Shown here: in pieces, positions 16,773 to 24,452 of the stretch | Numbering within the stretch: position 1 is the stretch's first letter | Layout of the letters: each line of letters opens with the position of its first letter | Assembly: GCA_900768785.1 (NCBI GenBank) | Contig: CAAGEG010000124.1 | Coordinates: 1 to 27,500 of the forward strand | Origin: an uncultured Prevotella sp. | GTDB taxonomy: Bacteria; Bacteroidota; Bacteroidia; Bacteroidales; Bacteroidaceae | Direction: 5' to 3' | DNA length: 27,500 nt | The notes under the pieces: model-generated | The model's database searches: none | Told to the model about the DNA's origin: nothing | Seen by the model: the letters and a program-made list of their open reading frames with translations, nothing else | Translations under genes and position numbers: made by a program

Positions 16773-18224
16773 CTATTTTCGTTTGCCAAGTTTGCGAATA
16801 AAGAAGTTCATGCATTCGTCAAACATCTCTATTCTCGCTATTTTCATCACTCCGAAATATAATAGAGCTGCTACAACTATGCGTATGACAAGTCGTATCT
16901 CGGCTATTGAAATAAATAGGGTGGCGAAATAAGTTGCTGTCATAGCTATTGCCGCAGTTGAAACAAATGGGAAAATGTCTTTAAATACCTCTTTAAGAGA
17001 TATAGATATCAATTTTCTGACACAGAAGAACCATACAAAGAGATATAAAATAGCAAATATGGCATAGGCTCCGGTCATAACTACAACTCCTTCGTGTATG
17101 AATAGCATGATAAAAGCTACTTGAAGAATAATCTGGAGTGATGAACATTTGAGGTAAATGTCGCTACGTCCGTTGCTTATAGATAGTTGTTGGAACATGT
17201 TATAAAACGGCATGAAAGCTCCACTTATGCACAACAAGCGAAGCAAAGGCACACTATCTGCCCATTTTTCTGATAGTAAGACAATGGTAAAATCGTCGGC
17301 AATCATGGCAAGTCCCCATAACGCAGGGAAAGAGAGCAAGGCGCTGAGGCTTAACATCTTTCTAAACACTCGCTTCTCACGGCTTTTGTCATCGGAAACC
17401 TCAACAAGAACAGGTTGAGCCACTTGGTCTATCATCCCGCTAACGGTAGTATGACCCATCGTGTTCCACTTGTTTGCTTGACTGAAGTTGCCTACGGCGT
17501 TTATGGGTAGGTATCTTCCGAAGATAAAAGTAAGGATATTGCCCCCTAAAGTGTTTATTATTGAGGTAAGAAGTAGCTTGACCGAAAATCCGAACATGTG
17601 CTTGACGGGAGAGAAGTCTATTCTTAACGACGGCTTCCAACACTTGTGGGTATAGTAATATCTGCCCATGTTGGCAACGGTTATGTATATTACTTGTTGC
17701 CAAGCAAGGCTCCAATAGGCGTAACCACATGATGCGAGAGTTATGCCTGCCGTACCTGAGGATATTAAAGCTACAAAACCGATGATGGCTCTCTCCTTGT
17801 TCATCATGTTCTTGTGCATATAAGCATTACGTGAAATGCCAAAAGACGAGATGAGAAACGACAAGAAAGTAAATCGTGAAAGGCTTATTAGTTTGGGCTG
17901 ATGAAAGAACCACGCTATCAAAGGAGCCGAAATAAAAAGTATAATGTATATAGCAACGCTTACGATAATGTTGAACCAGAACACCGAGTTATAATCGTTG
18001 GCGGTAGGAGATTTGAGGTTTGACAGTCCTTGCGTAAATCCACAGGCTTGAATGTTGCCTGCTATAAGAGTGAAAATTGTCAATACTCCAACTATGCCAT
18101 AGTCGGAAGGGGTAAGTAAACGCAAAAGAAAGATACCGATAATGAAGTTTAGCAACTGGGTAACTCCGTTGTTCATAGCTCCCCAGAAGAAACTTTTGGC
18201 AGTCTTTTCTTTTAATGTGTCCAT
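16773..18224 (-). CDS. Wzx-type lipid-linked oligosaccharide flippase
   Basis: MOP-superfamily polysaccharide exporter that flips undecaprenyl-linked glycan units across the inner membrane. The 483 residues form about 12-14 hydrophobic segments from end to end. The start KTAKSFFWGAMNNGVTQLLNF and LRLLTPSDYGIVG are classic for Polysacc_synt proteins. I start at the ATG at 18224. The open frame runs on to 18479, but those 85 residues are not family-like and would lie upstream of the promoter and overlap the divergent gene. The interlocked promoter at 18269-18299 supports this. Convergent with the family 2 glycosyltransferase and divergent from the family 4 glycosyltransferase. Confidence 0.9.
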   Translation of the reverse strand: MDTLKEKTAKSFFWGAMNNGVTQLLNFIIGIFLLRLLTPSDYGIVGVLTIFTLIAGNIQACGFTQGLSNLKSPTANDYNSVFWFNIIVSVAIYIILFISAPLIAWFFHQPKLISLSRFTFLSFLISSFGISRNAYMHKNMMNKERAIIGFVALISSGTAGITLASCGYAYWSLAWQQVIYITVANMGRYYYTHKCWKPSLRIDFSPVKHMFGFSVKLLLTSIINTLGGNILTFIFGRYLPINAVGNFSQANKWNTMGHTTVSGMIDQVAQPVLVEVSDDKSREKRVFRKMLSLSALLSFPALWGLAMIADDFTIVLLSEKWADSVPLLRLLCISGAFMPFYNMFQQLSISNGRSDIYLKCSSLQIILQVAFIMLFIHEGVVVMTGAYAIFAILYLFVWFFCVRKLISISLKEVFKDIFPFVSTAAIAMTATYFATLFISIAEIRLVIRIVVAALLYFGVMKIARIEMFDECMNFFIRKLGKRK

Positions 18225-18268
18225 GTCTGCAACCTGAATATCTGTCGATATCTGTTTTACTATGAATG

Positions 18269-18299
18269 CAAAAGTAACCTTTTTAGTTTGAAAATCAAA
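18269..18299 (-). promoter_or_regulatory. Flippase promoter, interlocked with the divergent glycosyltransferase promoter
   Basis: On the minus strand TTTG (18299-18296) and TACTTTTG (18276-18269) are spaced by 19 bp, an ideal Bacteroidetes promoter. Transcription should start near 18262, about 38 nt before the flippase ATG. Its -33 box lies inside the spacer of the plus-strand promoter at 18287-18317. Confidence 0.72.
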
Positions 18300-18317
18300 G
18301 TAAAAAGGGTATTTTTG
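18287..18317 (+). promoter_or_regulatory. Family 4 glycosyltransferase promoter, close to its start codon
   Basis: TTTG at 18287-18290 and TATTTTTG at 18310-18317, spacer 19 bp, ideal for the Bacteroidetes consensus. The expected transcription start falls about five to eight bases beyond the -7 box, at or just before the ATG at 18327, so the mRNA should be leaderless or almost so. Confidence 0.7.
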
Positions 18318-18326
18318 CAGATGTAT

Positions 18327-19424
18327 ATGAAGACCGTATTTCACATAGTATCGCATTTTGATGTGGGAGGTGCCGAGCAGGTAGCTGCCAATATAGCGGC
18401 AGACACTTCGGGAGAGGTGAATTGTCATGTTGTGGAACTCATCAGAGCACATGGTGATTATTCGCAGACTTTCATGCAAAAGCTATGTGAGAAGGGCGTG
18501 ATTTGTCACAGGGGAATAGTGCCCGATATTCGTTTCCACTATCTTTTTGAACGCTTAGCGGCTTTTACATTCCCACTATGGTTTGTGTTTCTCTTTATGA
18601 AATACCGACCTGCGGTTATTCATAGCCATACCGAGATGCCCGATTTGGCTGTTTTCTCGTTCTTCAAAATATTCTCTTCATTAACCGAAGGGTGTAAAGT
18701 GGTACGTACAATACACAACACACAGTTGTGGACAGGCATGAAAGGATTGGGAAAAGTGGTGGAACGCTTTTTCATAAAACGCAATTCAAACGTGGCAATA
18801 TCGCCTTCTGTAAGAGACAACTACTATAAACAGTATGGCCAATATACACCTATTATATACAATGGTGTTGAGAAAGTGGCTCAAAAGACATTTTACAGTC
18901 TTGAAAACAACAAAACGAACGTGTTGTTTGCCGGGCGTTTTGAACAACAAAAAGGCATAGTTCATCTTGTTGAAATAATTAAACGTATGGAATCTGACAC
19001 GCATTACTTCTTCCATATAATAGGTGACGGCAGTTTGAAAGACATGATTTCGCCACTCAAAAGTGCTTCAAACGTGCGTATATATCCGCCTCTTTATGGC
19101 TTGGCGTCTTATCTTGGCTCGTTTGACTATCTGTTAATGCCATCAGAATTTGAGGGTTTGAGTATCTTGTCTATTGAAGCTTCTATGTCGGGACTGCCGG
19201 TTATTGCCAACGATTGTCCCGGTTTGAAAGACACCCTGCCTGATAACTGGGTGCTAAAAGTACATGATAACAATATTGAACAATATATGCATATTTTCAA
19301 AAACGTTATTCCTTCGTTGCAATATAAATCGTTGTCCCTTCAAGCGCAAGAATTTGCCGAACGAGAGTTTGGTATTAACAAGATGCAAGAGGCATACAGG
19401 GCTTTTTATTTCAATAAGGTTTGA
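18327..19424 (+). CDS. Family 4 glycosyltransferase
   Basis: Retaining GT-B glycosyltransferase of 365 residues. The N-terminal domain begins KTVFHIVSHFDVGGAEQVAANIA with the GGAE loop. The C-terminal domain has VLFAGRFEQQKGIVHLVEII, then EGLSILSIE with the E-x7-E pair at 276 and 284. ATGs also occur at 18288 and 18321, but 18288 lies inside the -33 box of the only visible promoter, and the family sequence begins at 18327. LicD follows 31 bp after the stop. It probably adds a hexose during assembly of the same surface polymer, though the donor sugar is not predictable. Confidence 0.9.
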   Translation: MKTVFHIVSHFDVGGAEQVAANIAADTSGEVNCHVVELIRAHGDYSQTFMQKLCEKGVICHRGIVPDIRFHYLFERLAAFTFPLWFVFLFMKYRPAVIHSHTEMPDLAVFSFFKIFSSLTEGCKVVRTIHNTQLWTGMKGLGKVVERFFIKRNSNVAISPSVRDNYYKQYGQYTPIIYNGVEKVAQKTFYSLENNKTNVLFAGRFEQQKGIVHLVEIIKRMESDTHYFFHIIGDGSLKDMISPLKSASNVRIYPPLYGLASYLGSFDYLLMPSEFEGLSILSIEASMSGLPVIANDCPGLKDTLPDNWVLKVHDNNIEQYMHIFKNVIPSLQYKSLSLQAQEFAEREFGINKMQEAYRAFYFNKV

Positions 19425-19455
19425 TGTTGAAAACCACAAGAATACGACATTAAAT

Positions 19456-20238
19456 ATGAGAAGAATAACAGATGTAAAAGAGTTGAGACAACTGCAAATT
19501 GCTATACTTGATAATGTTGTAGCATTTTGTAACGAAAGGGGAATAAGCTATTCTTTGGCGGGAGGAACGCTTATTGGCGCTTTGAGACATAAAGGATACA
19601 TCCCTTGGGATGATGACATAGATTTGTATATGTTGAGGAAAGACTATGAAATCTTTGCAAAAACATATCAAGATTCAACGGGTAGATATGAGCTAATGTC
19701 TCCTGAGAAGAGCAAAAACTATCTTTACACTTTTGGAAAGGTGGTGGATAAGCAGACTTTGATGATTGAAGACGAGGTAAAAGAATATAAATTGGGTGTT
19801 AATGTTGATATATTTCCGATTGATTTTGTACCCGAAGACATGTCTTGTCGAATACGTTTGTACAAATGGAAACGCTTGTTACACAAGATACGTCGTTGCA
19901 AGATGAGCAATAAAAACTATCTTTCGTCGGCATTAGCCTTTTATTGCTACAAATGGATGCCCATTCCGCTAAGTGCCATTAATGCAATAATGAATCGCTA
20001 CATATTCAGTCGTAAACCTACGTCTATGGTTTGCGATATGCATAATGCCGGTTTGCCACCCCGATGTGCGTTCTCTTATAGTGCCATGACTGAAACTGTG
20101 GATGTGGAATTTGAAGGGAAGCTCTATAAAGCTATGTCTGGATATGATGAATATCTCACAAACACATTTGGCAACTATATGCAACTGCCTCCCGAAAACC
20201 AGCGGGTGCATCATCATTTCAAGGCTTATATGCTTTGA
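19456..20238 (+). CDS. LicD family phosphotransferase
   Basis: LicD family protein of 260 residues. Relatives transfer phosphocholine or other phospho-alcohols from a CDP-activated donor to surface sugars. The signature AGGTLIGALRHKGYIPWDDDID lies at about 35-56, with the catalytic WDDDID at 51-56. The start at 19456 (MRRITDVKELRQLQ) is chosen because upstream codons overlap the glycosyltransferase frame and are not family-like. It ends only 11 bp from the converging SDR gene. The IspD/TarI-like cytidylyltransferase nearby could supply its CDP-linked donor, making a phospho-polyol substituent more likely than phosphocholine. No choline kinase or uptake gene is visible here. Confidence 0.92.
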   Translation: MRRITDVKELRQLQIAILDNVVAFCNERGISYSLAGGTLIGALRHKGYIPWDDDIDLYMLRKDYEIFAKTYQDSTGRYELMSPEKSKNYLYTFGKVVDKQTLMIEDEVKEYKLGVNVDIFPIDFVPEDMSCRIRLYKWKRLLHKIRRCKMSNKNYLSSALAFYCYKWMPIPLSAINAIMNRYIFSRKPTSMVCDMHNAGLPPRCAFSYSAMTETVDVEFEGKLYKAMSGYDEYLTNTFGNYMQLPPENQRVHHHFKAYML

Positions 20239-20249
20239 AAAGATAATAT

Positions 20250-21293
20250 TTATTGACTGTTGCGCAGAATGTTGAGGGTGTGTTCTGCTCCGGTTGACAT
20301 GTCTGTAAGGGCTCTCCAACCGAGCGATTCTATCTTAGAAGATGTAAGACTTGAGTTGCTCATCATGTTGAAACTCACTTTTTCTGACTTTGAAGCTGTG
20401 CTGAAAACTACCTGCTTGTGGGCTGCTTGAGCAAAATACTCAGCCATTTGTCTTATTGAAACAATAGAATTCTTGTTGGAGATATTGTATGCCTCGCCTC
20501 TTTCTCCCTTAATTAAAACGCTTAGTATGGCAGATGCGCAATCGGCAACATAGCAATAAGACCTCTGTTGCAGACCTTCACTCTTCATAACTATGTCTTT
20601 CCCCGCTATCAAATCACGTGGAAACTGTGACGAAGCACGTGAGTCGGAATCGGTCATCGTGGGACCATAAATATGTCCGGGCCTTACTATGACTGTGTCT
20701 GTAGCATATTCTTTGGTGTAAGACACGCACATCGTTTCTGCTGTTCGCTTTGCCGAAGGATAGCAAGAACGAGGGTTTAATATGTCGATATACCCATAGT
20801 CGTTCTCCGAAAGCGGTTCTCCACCTTCTTTTATGCCATATATCTCGCTTGAAGATATATATAAAAGACGCGAATTTTGCTTTGTTGCAATATCAAGTAA
20901 TATGGATAGACCTTGTATGTTAGACTTTATCGTAGCCGTAGGATGCTCCATAATAGCTTTTGGATCGGCTGCACTTGCGCCATGTATAATGTAGTCGGGC
21001 TTTATATCGGCATGAAAAGGTTGCGTGGCATCATAATTAACAAGCGTAATGTCTTCTCTTTCGCATCGTTTCCCAAAACGTTGGATCGTCTTTGACATGT
21101 TTCTTGTGGCTATAAATATGCTTATTCCGGCATGGTCTTCATCGTTTATGGTCATAAGCATATCAACAATAGCAGAGCAAATAAGTCCGTTGGCGCCGGT
21201 AATAAATATTTTTTTACCTCGCAAAGTTTCTCTGCAAGGTATTGTGCTTGCAGCTTCAGAGATGTCTCTTATATATAATAAGGTGTAATTCAT
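20250..21293 (-). CDS. NAD-dependent epimerase/dehydratase (extended SDR)
   Basis: Extended short-chain dehydrogenase of 347 residues acting on a nucleotide sugar or sugar phosphate in the cytoplasm. The Rossmann motif at 32-40 reads TGANGLICS, with Cys39 where relatives usually have Gly. The catalytic residues are visible: serines at 147-149 in ISSSEIYG, then YPSAK with Y178 and K182. The first about 25 residues are an extension before the fold. It lies 3 bp after the cytidylyltransferase, so the two are translated together. Such IspD-SDR pairs occur in CDP-polyol pathways (the H. influenzae Bcs1 protein is a fusion of this kind), so reduction of a pentulose phosphate or epimerisation of a CDP-sugar are the likeliest roles. 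Confidence 0.88.
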   Translation of the reverse strand: MNYTLLYIRDISEAASTIPCRETLRGKKIFITGANGLICSAIVDMLMTINDEDHAGISIFIATRNMSKTIQRFGKRCEREDITLVNYDATQPFHADIKPDYIIHGASAADPKAIMEHPTATIKSNIQGLSILLDIATKQNSRLLYISSSEIYGIKEGGEPLSENDYGYIDILNPRSCYPSAKRTAETMCVSYTKEYATDTVIVRPGHIYGPTMTDSDSRASSQFPRDLIAGKDIVMKSEGLQQRSYCYVADCASAILSVLIKGERGEAYNISNKNSIVSIRQMAEYFAQAAHKQVVFSTASKSEKVSFNMMSNSSLTSSKIESLGWRALTDMSTGAEHTLNILRNSQ

Positions 21294-21296
21294 TTG

Positions 21297-22010
21297 TTAT
21301 TTAAGCCAAGAATCGCTATGTGTGTGCAACAAAGCTTTGAATATGTCAAGGTCATCAAGCGTTGTTATCTTAACGTTCTTCTCAGAACCTTCCGAGAAAT
21401 ATATGGTTTTGCCGAGTGTTTGCATAAGAGAACAAGATGCTATGGCTGTTGTTATGCCTCGTCGGAGAGCTTCTTGATGTGCCCACCATATATCTTTGAA
21501 ATGAAAAGATTGCGGAGTTTGTGTTCGTATCAACTTATCTCGGTCAACACATTCATTAGAGTATTCATGTCCTACGCTCATCATCATAACCTCTCTACAT
21601 GGAATACAAACCGTCGCATTACCATGTTTTTGTACCGTAGCAAGATTGTTTGAGATTATTTCCGATGATATCATTGGTCTTATTCCATCATGTATCATTA
21701 CGATATCATCATCGTTTACACCTTCTTCTTTCAGTTTTGACAACCCGTTAAATATTGATTTCTGCCCCGTGTCTCCTCCATTTACAACCCATTTCAATTT
21801 GGATATGTCAAACTGTTTTGCGTATGCCCATAGGATATCTTTCCAGCCTTCTAAGGTTACTACTATTATTGAGTCTATGGCAGGATGCCGTTCAAAGGCT
21901 TCAAGGGTATATATAAGGACCGGTTTGTTTTCTACATGCAAAAATTGTTTGGGTATTTCTTGATGCATTCTCGCACCTACACCACCTGCAATAATCAAGG
22001 CTATATTCAT
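21297..22010 (-). CDS. IspD/TarI-family cytidylyltransferase
   Basis: CTP-dependent cytidylyltransferase of 237 residues. The AGGVGARM loop is at 8-15, with PKQF (K21) after it, a HDGIRP segment, and the C-terminal TQTPQSF and KITTLDDL. The last two resemble TarI (ribitol-5-phosphate cytidylyltransferase) and capsule paralogues more than the E. coli IspD endings. I start at the ATG at 22010, since the frame continues to 22034 but that would precede the likely transcript start. It is immediately before the SDR gene and near licD, so a CDP-polyol role fits. An isoprenoid role (methylerythritol phosphate) cannot be excluded without checking whether the genome holds a second ispD. Confidence 0.85.
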   Translation of the reverse strand: MNIALIIAGGVGARMHQEIPKQFLHVENKPVLIYTLEAFERHPAIDSIIVVTLEGWKDILWAYAKQFDISKLKWVVNGGDTGQKSIFNGLSKLKEEGVNDDDIVMIHDGIRPMISSEIISNNLATVQKHGNATVCIPCREVMMMSVGHEYSNECVDRDKLIRTQTPQSFHFKDIWWAHQEALRRGITTAIASCSLMQTLGKTIYFSEGSEKNVKITTLDDLDIFKALLHTHSDSWLK

Positions 22011-22031
22011 GGCTAATATGTTTGTATTATG

Positions 22032-22039
22032 CAAATGTA
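22032..22039 (-). promoter_or_regulatory. -7 box for the cytidylyltransferase-SDR operon
   Basis: On the minus strand TACATTTG matches TAnnTTTG exactly, 21 nt before the ATG at 22010. No TTTG is seen at the right distance upstream, so this may be a weak or activator-dependent promoter. Confidence 0.45.
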
Positions 22040-22138
22040 GAAAAAAATAACGATATATTGCGAGCTTTGAATAAAAACCTTAAATAGTCAAGACAGACAA
22101 ACGCATATATAAACTTCCCAAATACCTCAAACCAACAA

Positions 22139-22250
22139 CCTAAATAGCCCAAACAAGAAATAAGTTTAGCCCAAACAGGGCTCCCGTTTAGTCCCAATAG
22201 ACTTTCTGTTTAAATCAAATAGGTTCCTATTTAGCTAAAACCGGCTCTCT
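22139..22250. repeat. Degenerate ~22-bp tandem repeats upstream of the rplM promoter
   Basis: Five consecutive segments of 23, 23, 23, 21 and 22 bp (22139, 22162, 22185, 22208, 22229) share a loose pattern of TTTAG, then a CCCAAA-like run, then AGG/CCGG and a CT-rich end. They are too diverged for recent duplication. Short pieces recur nearby: AAACCGGCTTAAT at 22294-22306, and the 12-mer CTCCCGTTTAGT at 22181 and again at 23471. The region from 22040 to 22360 contains no gene that I can support. Confidence 0.5.
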
Positions 22251-22367
22251 AACTATCTATTAATAAAATCTTATTGCTGTTACAAGATAAGCTAAACCGG
22301 CTTAATCGGAACGGCTTAATTAATGTTAAACAAATCTAAATAATATATTATAAATATAAATACATGC

Positions 22368-22397
22368 TTGTAGATGTAATAAAAATATGTACTTTTG
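22368..22397 (+). promoter_or_regulatory. Promoter of the rplM-rpsI-rpsB-tsf operon
   Basis: TTG at 22368-22370 and TACTTTTG at 22390-22397 with a 19-bp spacer make an excellent Bacteroidetes promoter. The predicted start is near 22403, giving a leader of about 135 nt before rplM. No equally good promoter is found before rpsI, rpsB or tsf, so all four genes probably depend on it. Confidence 0.8.
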
Positions 22398-22402
22398 CAG
22401 TC

Positions 22403-22537
22403 CGATTATTACGGGGATAACTCTTAGAACCCCATGAGTAGAGTGTTAATAGCTGTGTCTTTGGCCGGACATGGCGGTTAGTGAATCGCTGCTCAAGAGT
22501 ATTTAAAAGTTTTTTAGTAGTAATATTAACATTAAAA
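22403..22537 (+). promoter_or_regulatory. Structured 5' leader of rplM, candidate ribosomal-protein leader
   Basis: About 135 nt of transcribed non-coding sequence. Visible pairings are GGGG at 22413-22416 with CCCC at 22430-22433; a hairpin GCGGTT (22474-22479), loop AGTG, AATCGC (22484-22489); and a long-range pair ACTCTT (22420-22425) with AAGAGT (22495-22500). The long-range pair could close the whole domain and would compete with the first hairpin. A T-rich stretch follows at 22507-22516. This arrangement suggests autogenous control by L13, as known for other ribosomal protein operons. It is a hand-drawn fold with no covariation test. Confidence 0.5.
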
Positions 22538-22999
22538 ATGGACACTTTAAGTTACAAGACTATTTCCGCTAACAAGGAAACTGCAAAAAAAGAGTGGGTC
22601 GTAATTGACGCTACAGACCAAGTTGTAGGTCGTCTCTGCTCTAAAGTCGCAAAGATTCTTCGTGGAAAGTATAAACCTAATTTTACTCCTCACGTAGATT
22701 GTGGCGACAACGTTATTATTATTAATGCCAATAAAGTAGTTTTTACAGGCAAGAAAGAAACAGATAAAGTATATACACGCTATACCGGTTATCCGGGAGG
22801 ACAACGTTTTAATACTCCTGAACAGTTGCGTAAGCGTAATGATGGTGCTGAACGCATATTGCGTCACGCTGTAAAAGGCATGCTACCTAAAGGTCGTTTG
22901 GGTCGTCATATACTTGATAACCTTTACATTTTTGGAGGTACAGAGCATAATATGCAGGCACAAAAGCCAAAAGCAATAGATATTAACCAGTATAAATAA
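22538..22999 (+). CDS. rplM: 50S ribosomal protein L13
   Basis: Large-subunit protein L13, an early assembly protein binding 23S rRNA. The 153 residues start MDTLSYKTISANKETAKKEW and include the conserved WVVIDATDQVVGRLCSKVAK segment and YTGYPGGQR. The C-terminal half has AVKGMLPKGRLGRHILDNLYIF. The start is the ATG at 22538, preceded by an A-rich tract and no Shine-Dalgarno. An in-frame ATG 19 codons earlier falls inside the structured leader and adds sequence absent from L13 proteins. It lies 11 bp before rpsI. Confidence 0.98.
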   Translation: MDTLSYKTISANKETAKKEWVVIDATDQVVGRLCSKVAKILRGKYKPNFTPHVDCGDNVIIINANKVVFTGKKETDKVYTRYTGYPGGQRFNTPEQLRKRNDGAERILRHAVKGMLPKGRLGRHILDNLYIFGGTEHNMQAQKPKAIDINQYK

Positions 23000-23010
23000 A
23001 ACTTTAGATA

Positions 23011-23397
23011 ATGGAAGTAGTTAATGCAATAGGTCGCCGTAAAAGTGCTATAGCACGTGTTTACGTAAGCGAAGGAACAGGCAAAATTACAATAAACAAG
23101 AAGGATATAACAGAGTATTTCCCTTCAGCAATATTGCAGTATGTGGTAAAACAGCCACTTCTTCATCTTGCAGTTGAGGGTAACTACGATATTAAGGCTA
23201 ATCTTGACGGTGGAGGTTTCACAGGACAGAGCCAAGCTTTGCGTCTTGCGATAGCTCGCGCACTTGTTAAGATTAACGCAGAAGACAAGAAAAGTCTTAA
23301 AGACAAAGGCTTCCTCACACGTGATGCACGTGCTGTTGAGCGTAAGAAGCCGGGTCGTCCAAAGGCACGTCGTCGCTTCCAGTTCAGTAAGCGTTAA
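23011..23397 (+). CDS. rpsI: 30S ribosomal protein S9
   Basis: Small-subunit protein S9, whose C-terminal tail reaches the P-site tRNA. The 128 residues include IGRRKSAIARVYVSEGTGKITINKK near the start and GGGFTGQSQALRLAIARAL in the middle. The protein ends RRRFQFSKR, the typical basic tail with SKR. It pairs with rplM 11 bp upstream, an arrangement conserved across bacteria. A 187-bp gap separates it from rpsB. Confidence 0.98.
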   Translation: MEVVNAIGRRKSAIARVYVSEGTGKITINKKDITEYFPSAILQYVVKQPLLHLAVEGNYDIKANLDGGGFTGQSQALRLAIARALVKINAEDKKSLKDKGFLTRDARAVERKKPGRPKARRRFQFSKR

Positions 23398-23470
23398 TAT
23401 CGGAGTCGTATGCTCGGGCTCTGCCATTATGCCTTATTATTTAAATACCGCATAATAGCTTTCCCTACAT

Positions 23471-23482
23471 CTCCCGTTTAGT
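23471..23482 (+). repeat. Copy of the 12-mer seen upstream of rplM, in the rpsI-rpsB gap
   Basis: CTCCCGTTTAGT here is identical to 22181-22192, and is followed by TCTAAACCGG, like the AAACCGG motifs at 22237 and 22294. The 187-bp gap otherwise shows a weak pairing (TATTAT with ATAATA near 23436-23457), no TAnnTTTG box, and an A-rich run before the rpsB start. Confidence 0.35.
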
Positions 23483-23584
23483 ATCTAAACCGGTAAGATT
23501 TCTTTCAATAGAACTACTTATCGGCTGATTCTAACAAACAGAATTAAAAAGAAAGTAAACAAAACAATTAAAAAATTAAACAAA

Positions 23585-24412
23585 ATGTCAAGAACAAACT
23601 TTGATATGTTACTTCAGGCCGGATGCCATTTCGGCCACTTGAAGCGTAAATGGAACCCGGCTATGGCTCCTTATATCTTTATGGAGCGTAATGGTATTCA
23701 CATTATCGACCTTCACAAAACTGTTGTAAAGATTGATGAAGCTGCCGATGCTCTTAAACAAATAGCCAAGTCAGGTAAAAAAATCCTTTTTGTTGCTACT
23801 AAGAAACAAACAAAAGACGTAATCGCAGAAAAGGCCACATCAGTTAATATGCCTTACGTTACAGAACGTTGGCCGGGTGGTATGCTTACCAACTTCCCAA
23901 CAATACGTAAAGCTGTCAAAAAGATGACAAACATAGATAAGCTGATGAATGATGGAACTTACTCAAATCTTTCAAAGAGAGAGATACTTCAGATCTCACG
24001 TCAGCGTGCAAAGCTTGAAAAGAACTTGGGTTCTATAGCAGACCTTACACGTTTGCCTTCTGCTCTTTTCGTTGTTGATGTAATGAAAGAGGCTATTGCC
24101 GTAAAAGAAGCTAATCGTCTCGGTATTCCTGTATTTGCTATTGTAGATACAAACTCTGATCCTAAGAATATCGACTTCATGATTCCTGCTAACGATGATG
24201 CTAAAGACAGCGTTGAAGTTATACTTAATGCTTGTTGTGCAGCTATAGCAGAAGGCCTTGAAGAGCGTAAAGTAGAAAAGGCAGACGAGAAAGCCGCTAA
24301 AGAACAAGCTGAAGCTGATGCTCTTGAAGAGAAGCCAAAGCGCACTCGTAAGGCTCGTAAGGAAGCTCCTGCTGCTGAAGAAACAAAAGAAGAAACACCC
24401 GCAGAGGCTTAA
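23585..24412 (+). CDS. rpsB: 30S ribosomal protein S2
   Basis: Small-subunit protein S2. The 275 residues begin SRTNFDMLLQAGCHFGHLKRKWNP. Further conserved parts are IIDLHKTVVKIDEA, ERWPGGMLTNF and GIPVFAIVDTNSDP. The last about 45 residues are an alanine-, glutamate- and lysine-rich tail beyond the conserved core, probably flexible. The start follows an A-rich leader with no Shine-Dalgarno. It is followed 40 bp later by tsf, the usual partner, and no separate promoter is visible. Confidence 0.98.
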   Translation: MSRTNFDMLLQAGCHFGHLKRKWNPAMAPYIFMERNGIHIIDLHKTVVKIDEAADALKQIAKSGKKILFVATKKQTKDVIAEKATSVNMPYVTERWPGGMLTNFPTIRKAVKKMTNIDKLMNDGTYSNLSKREILQISRQRAKLEKNLGSIADLTRLPSALFVVDVMKEAIAVKEANRLGIPVFAIVDTNSDPKNIDFMIPANDDAKDSVEVILNACCAAIAEGLEERKVEKADEKAAKEQAEADALEEKPKRTRKARKEAPAAEETKEETPAEA

Positions 24413-24452
24413 TCAGTCACTTTATTTATTCATTCAAAATCTTAAATTAAAA

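Noticed and set aside
18225..18479. N-terminal extension of the flippase frame
   Set aside because: Its 85 extra residues are not flippase-like, cross the predicted promoter, and lie antisense to the glycosyltransferase start.
22481..22537. Nineteen-residue N-terminal extension of L13
   Set aside because: It falls in the structured leader, and L13 proteins begin near the ATG at 22538.
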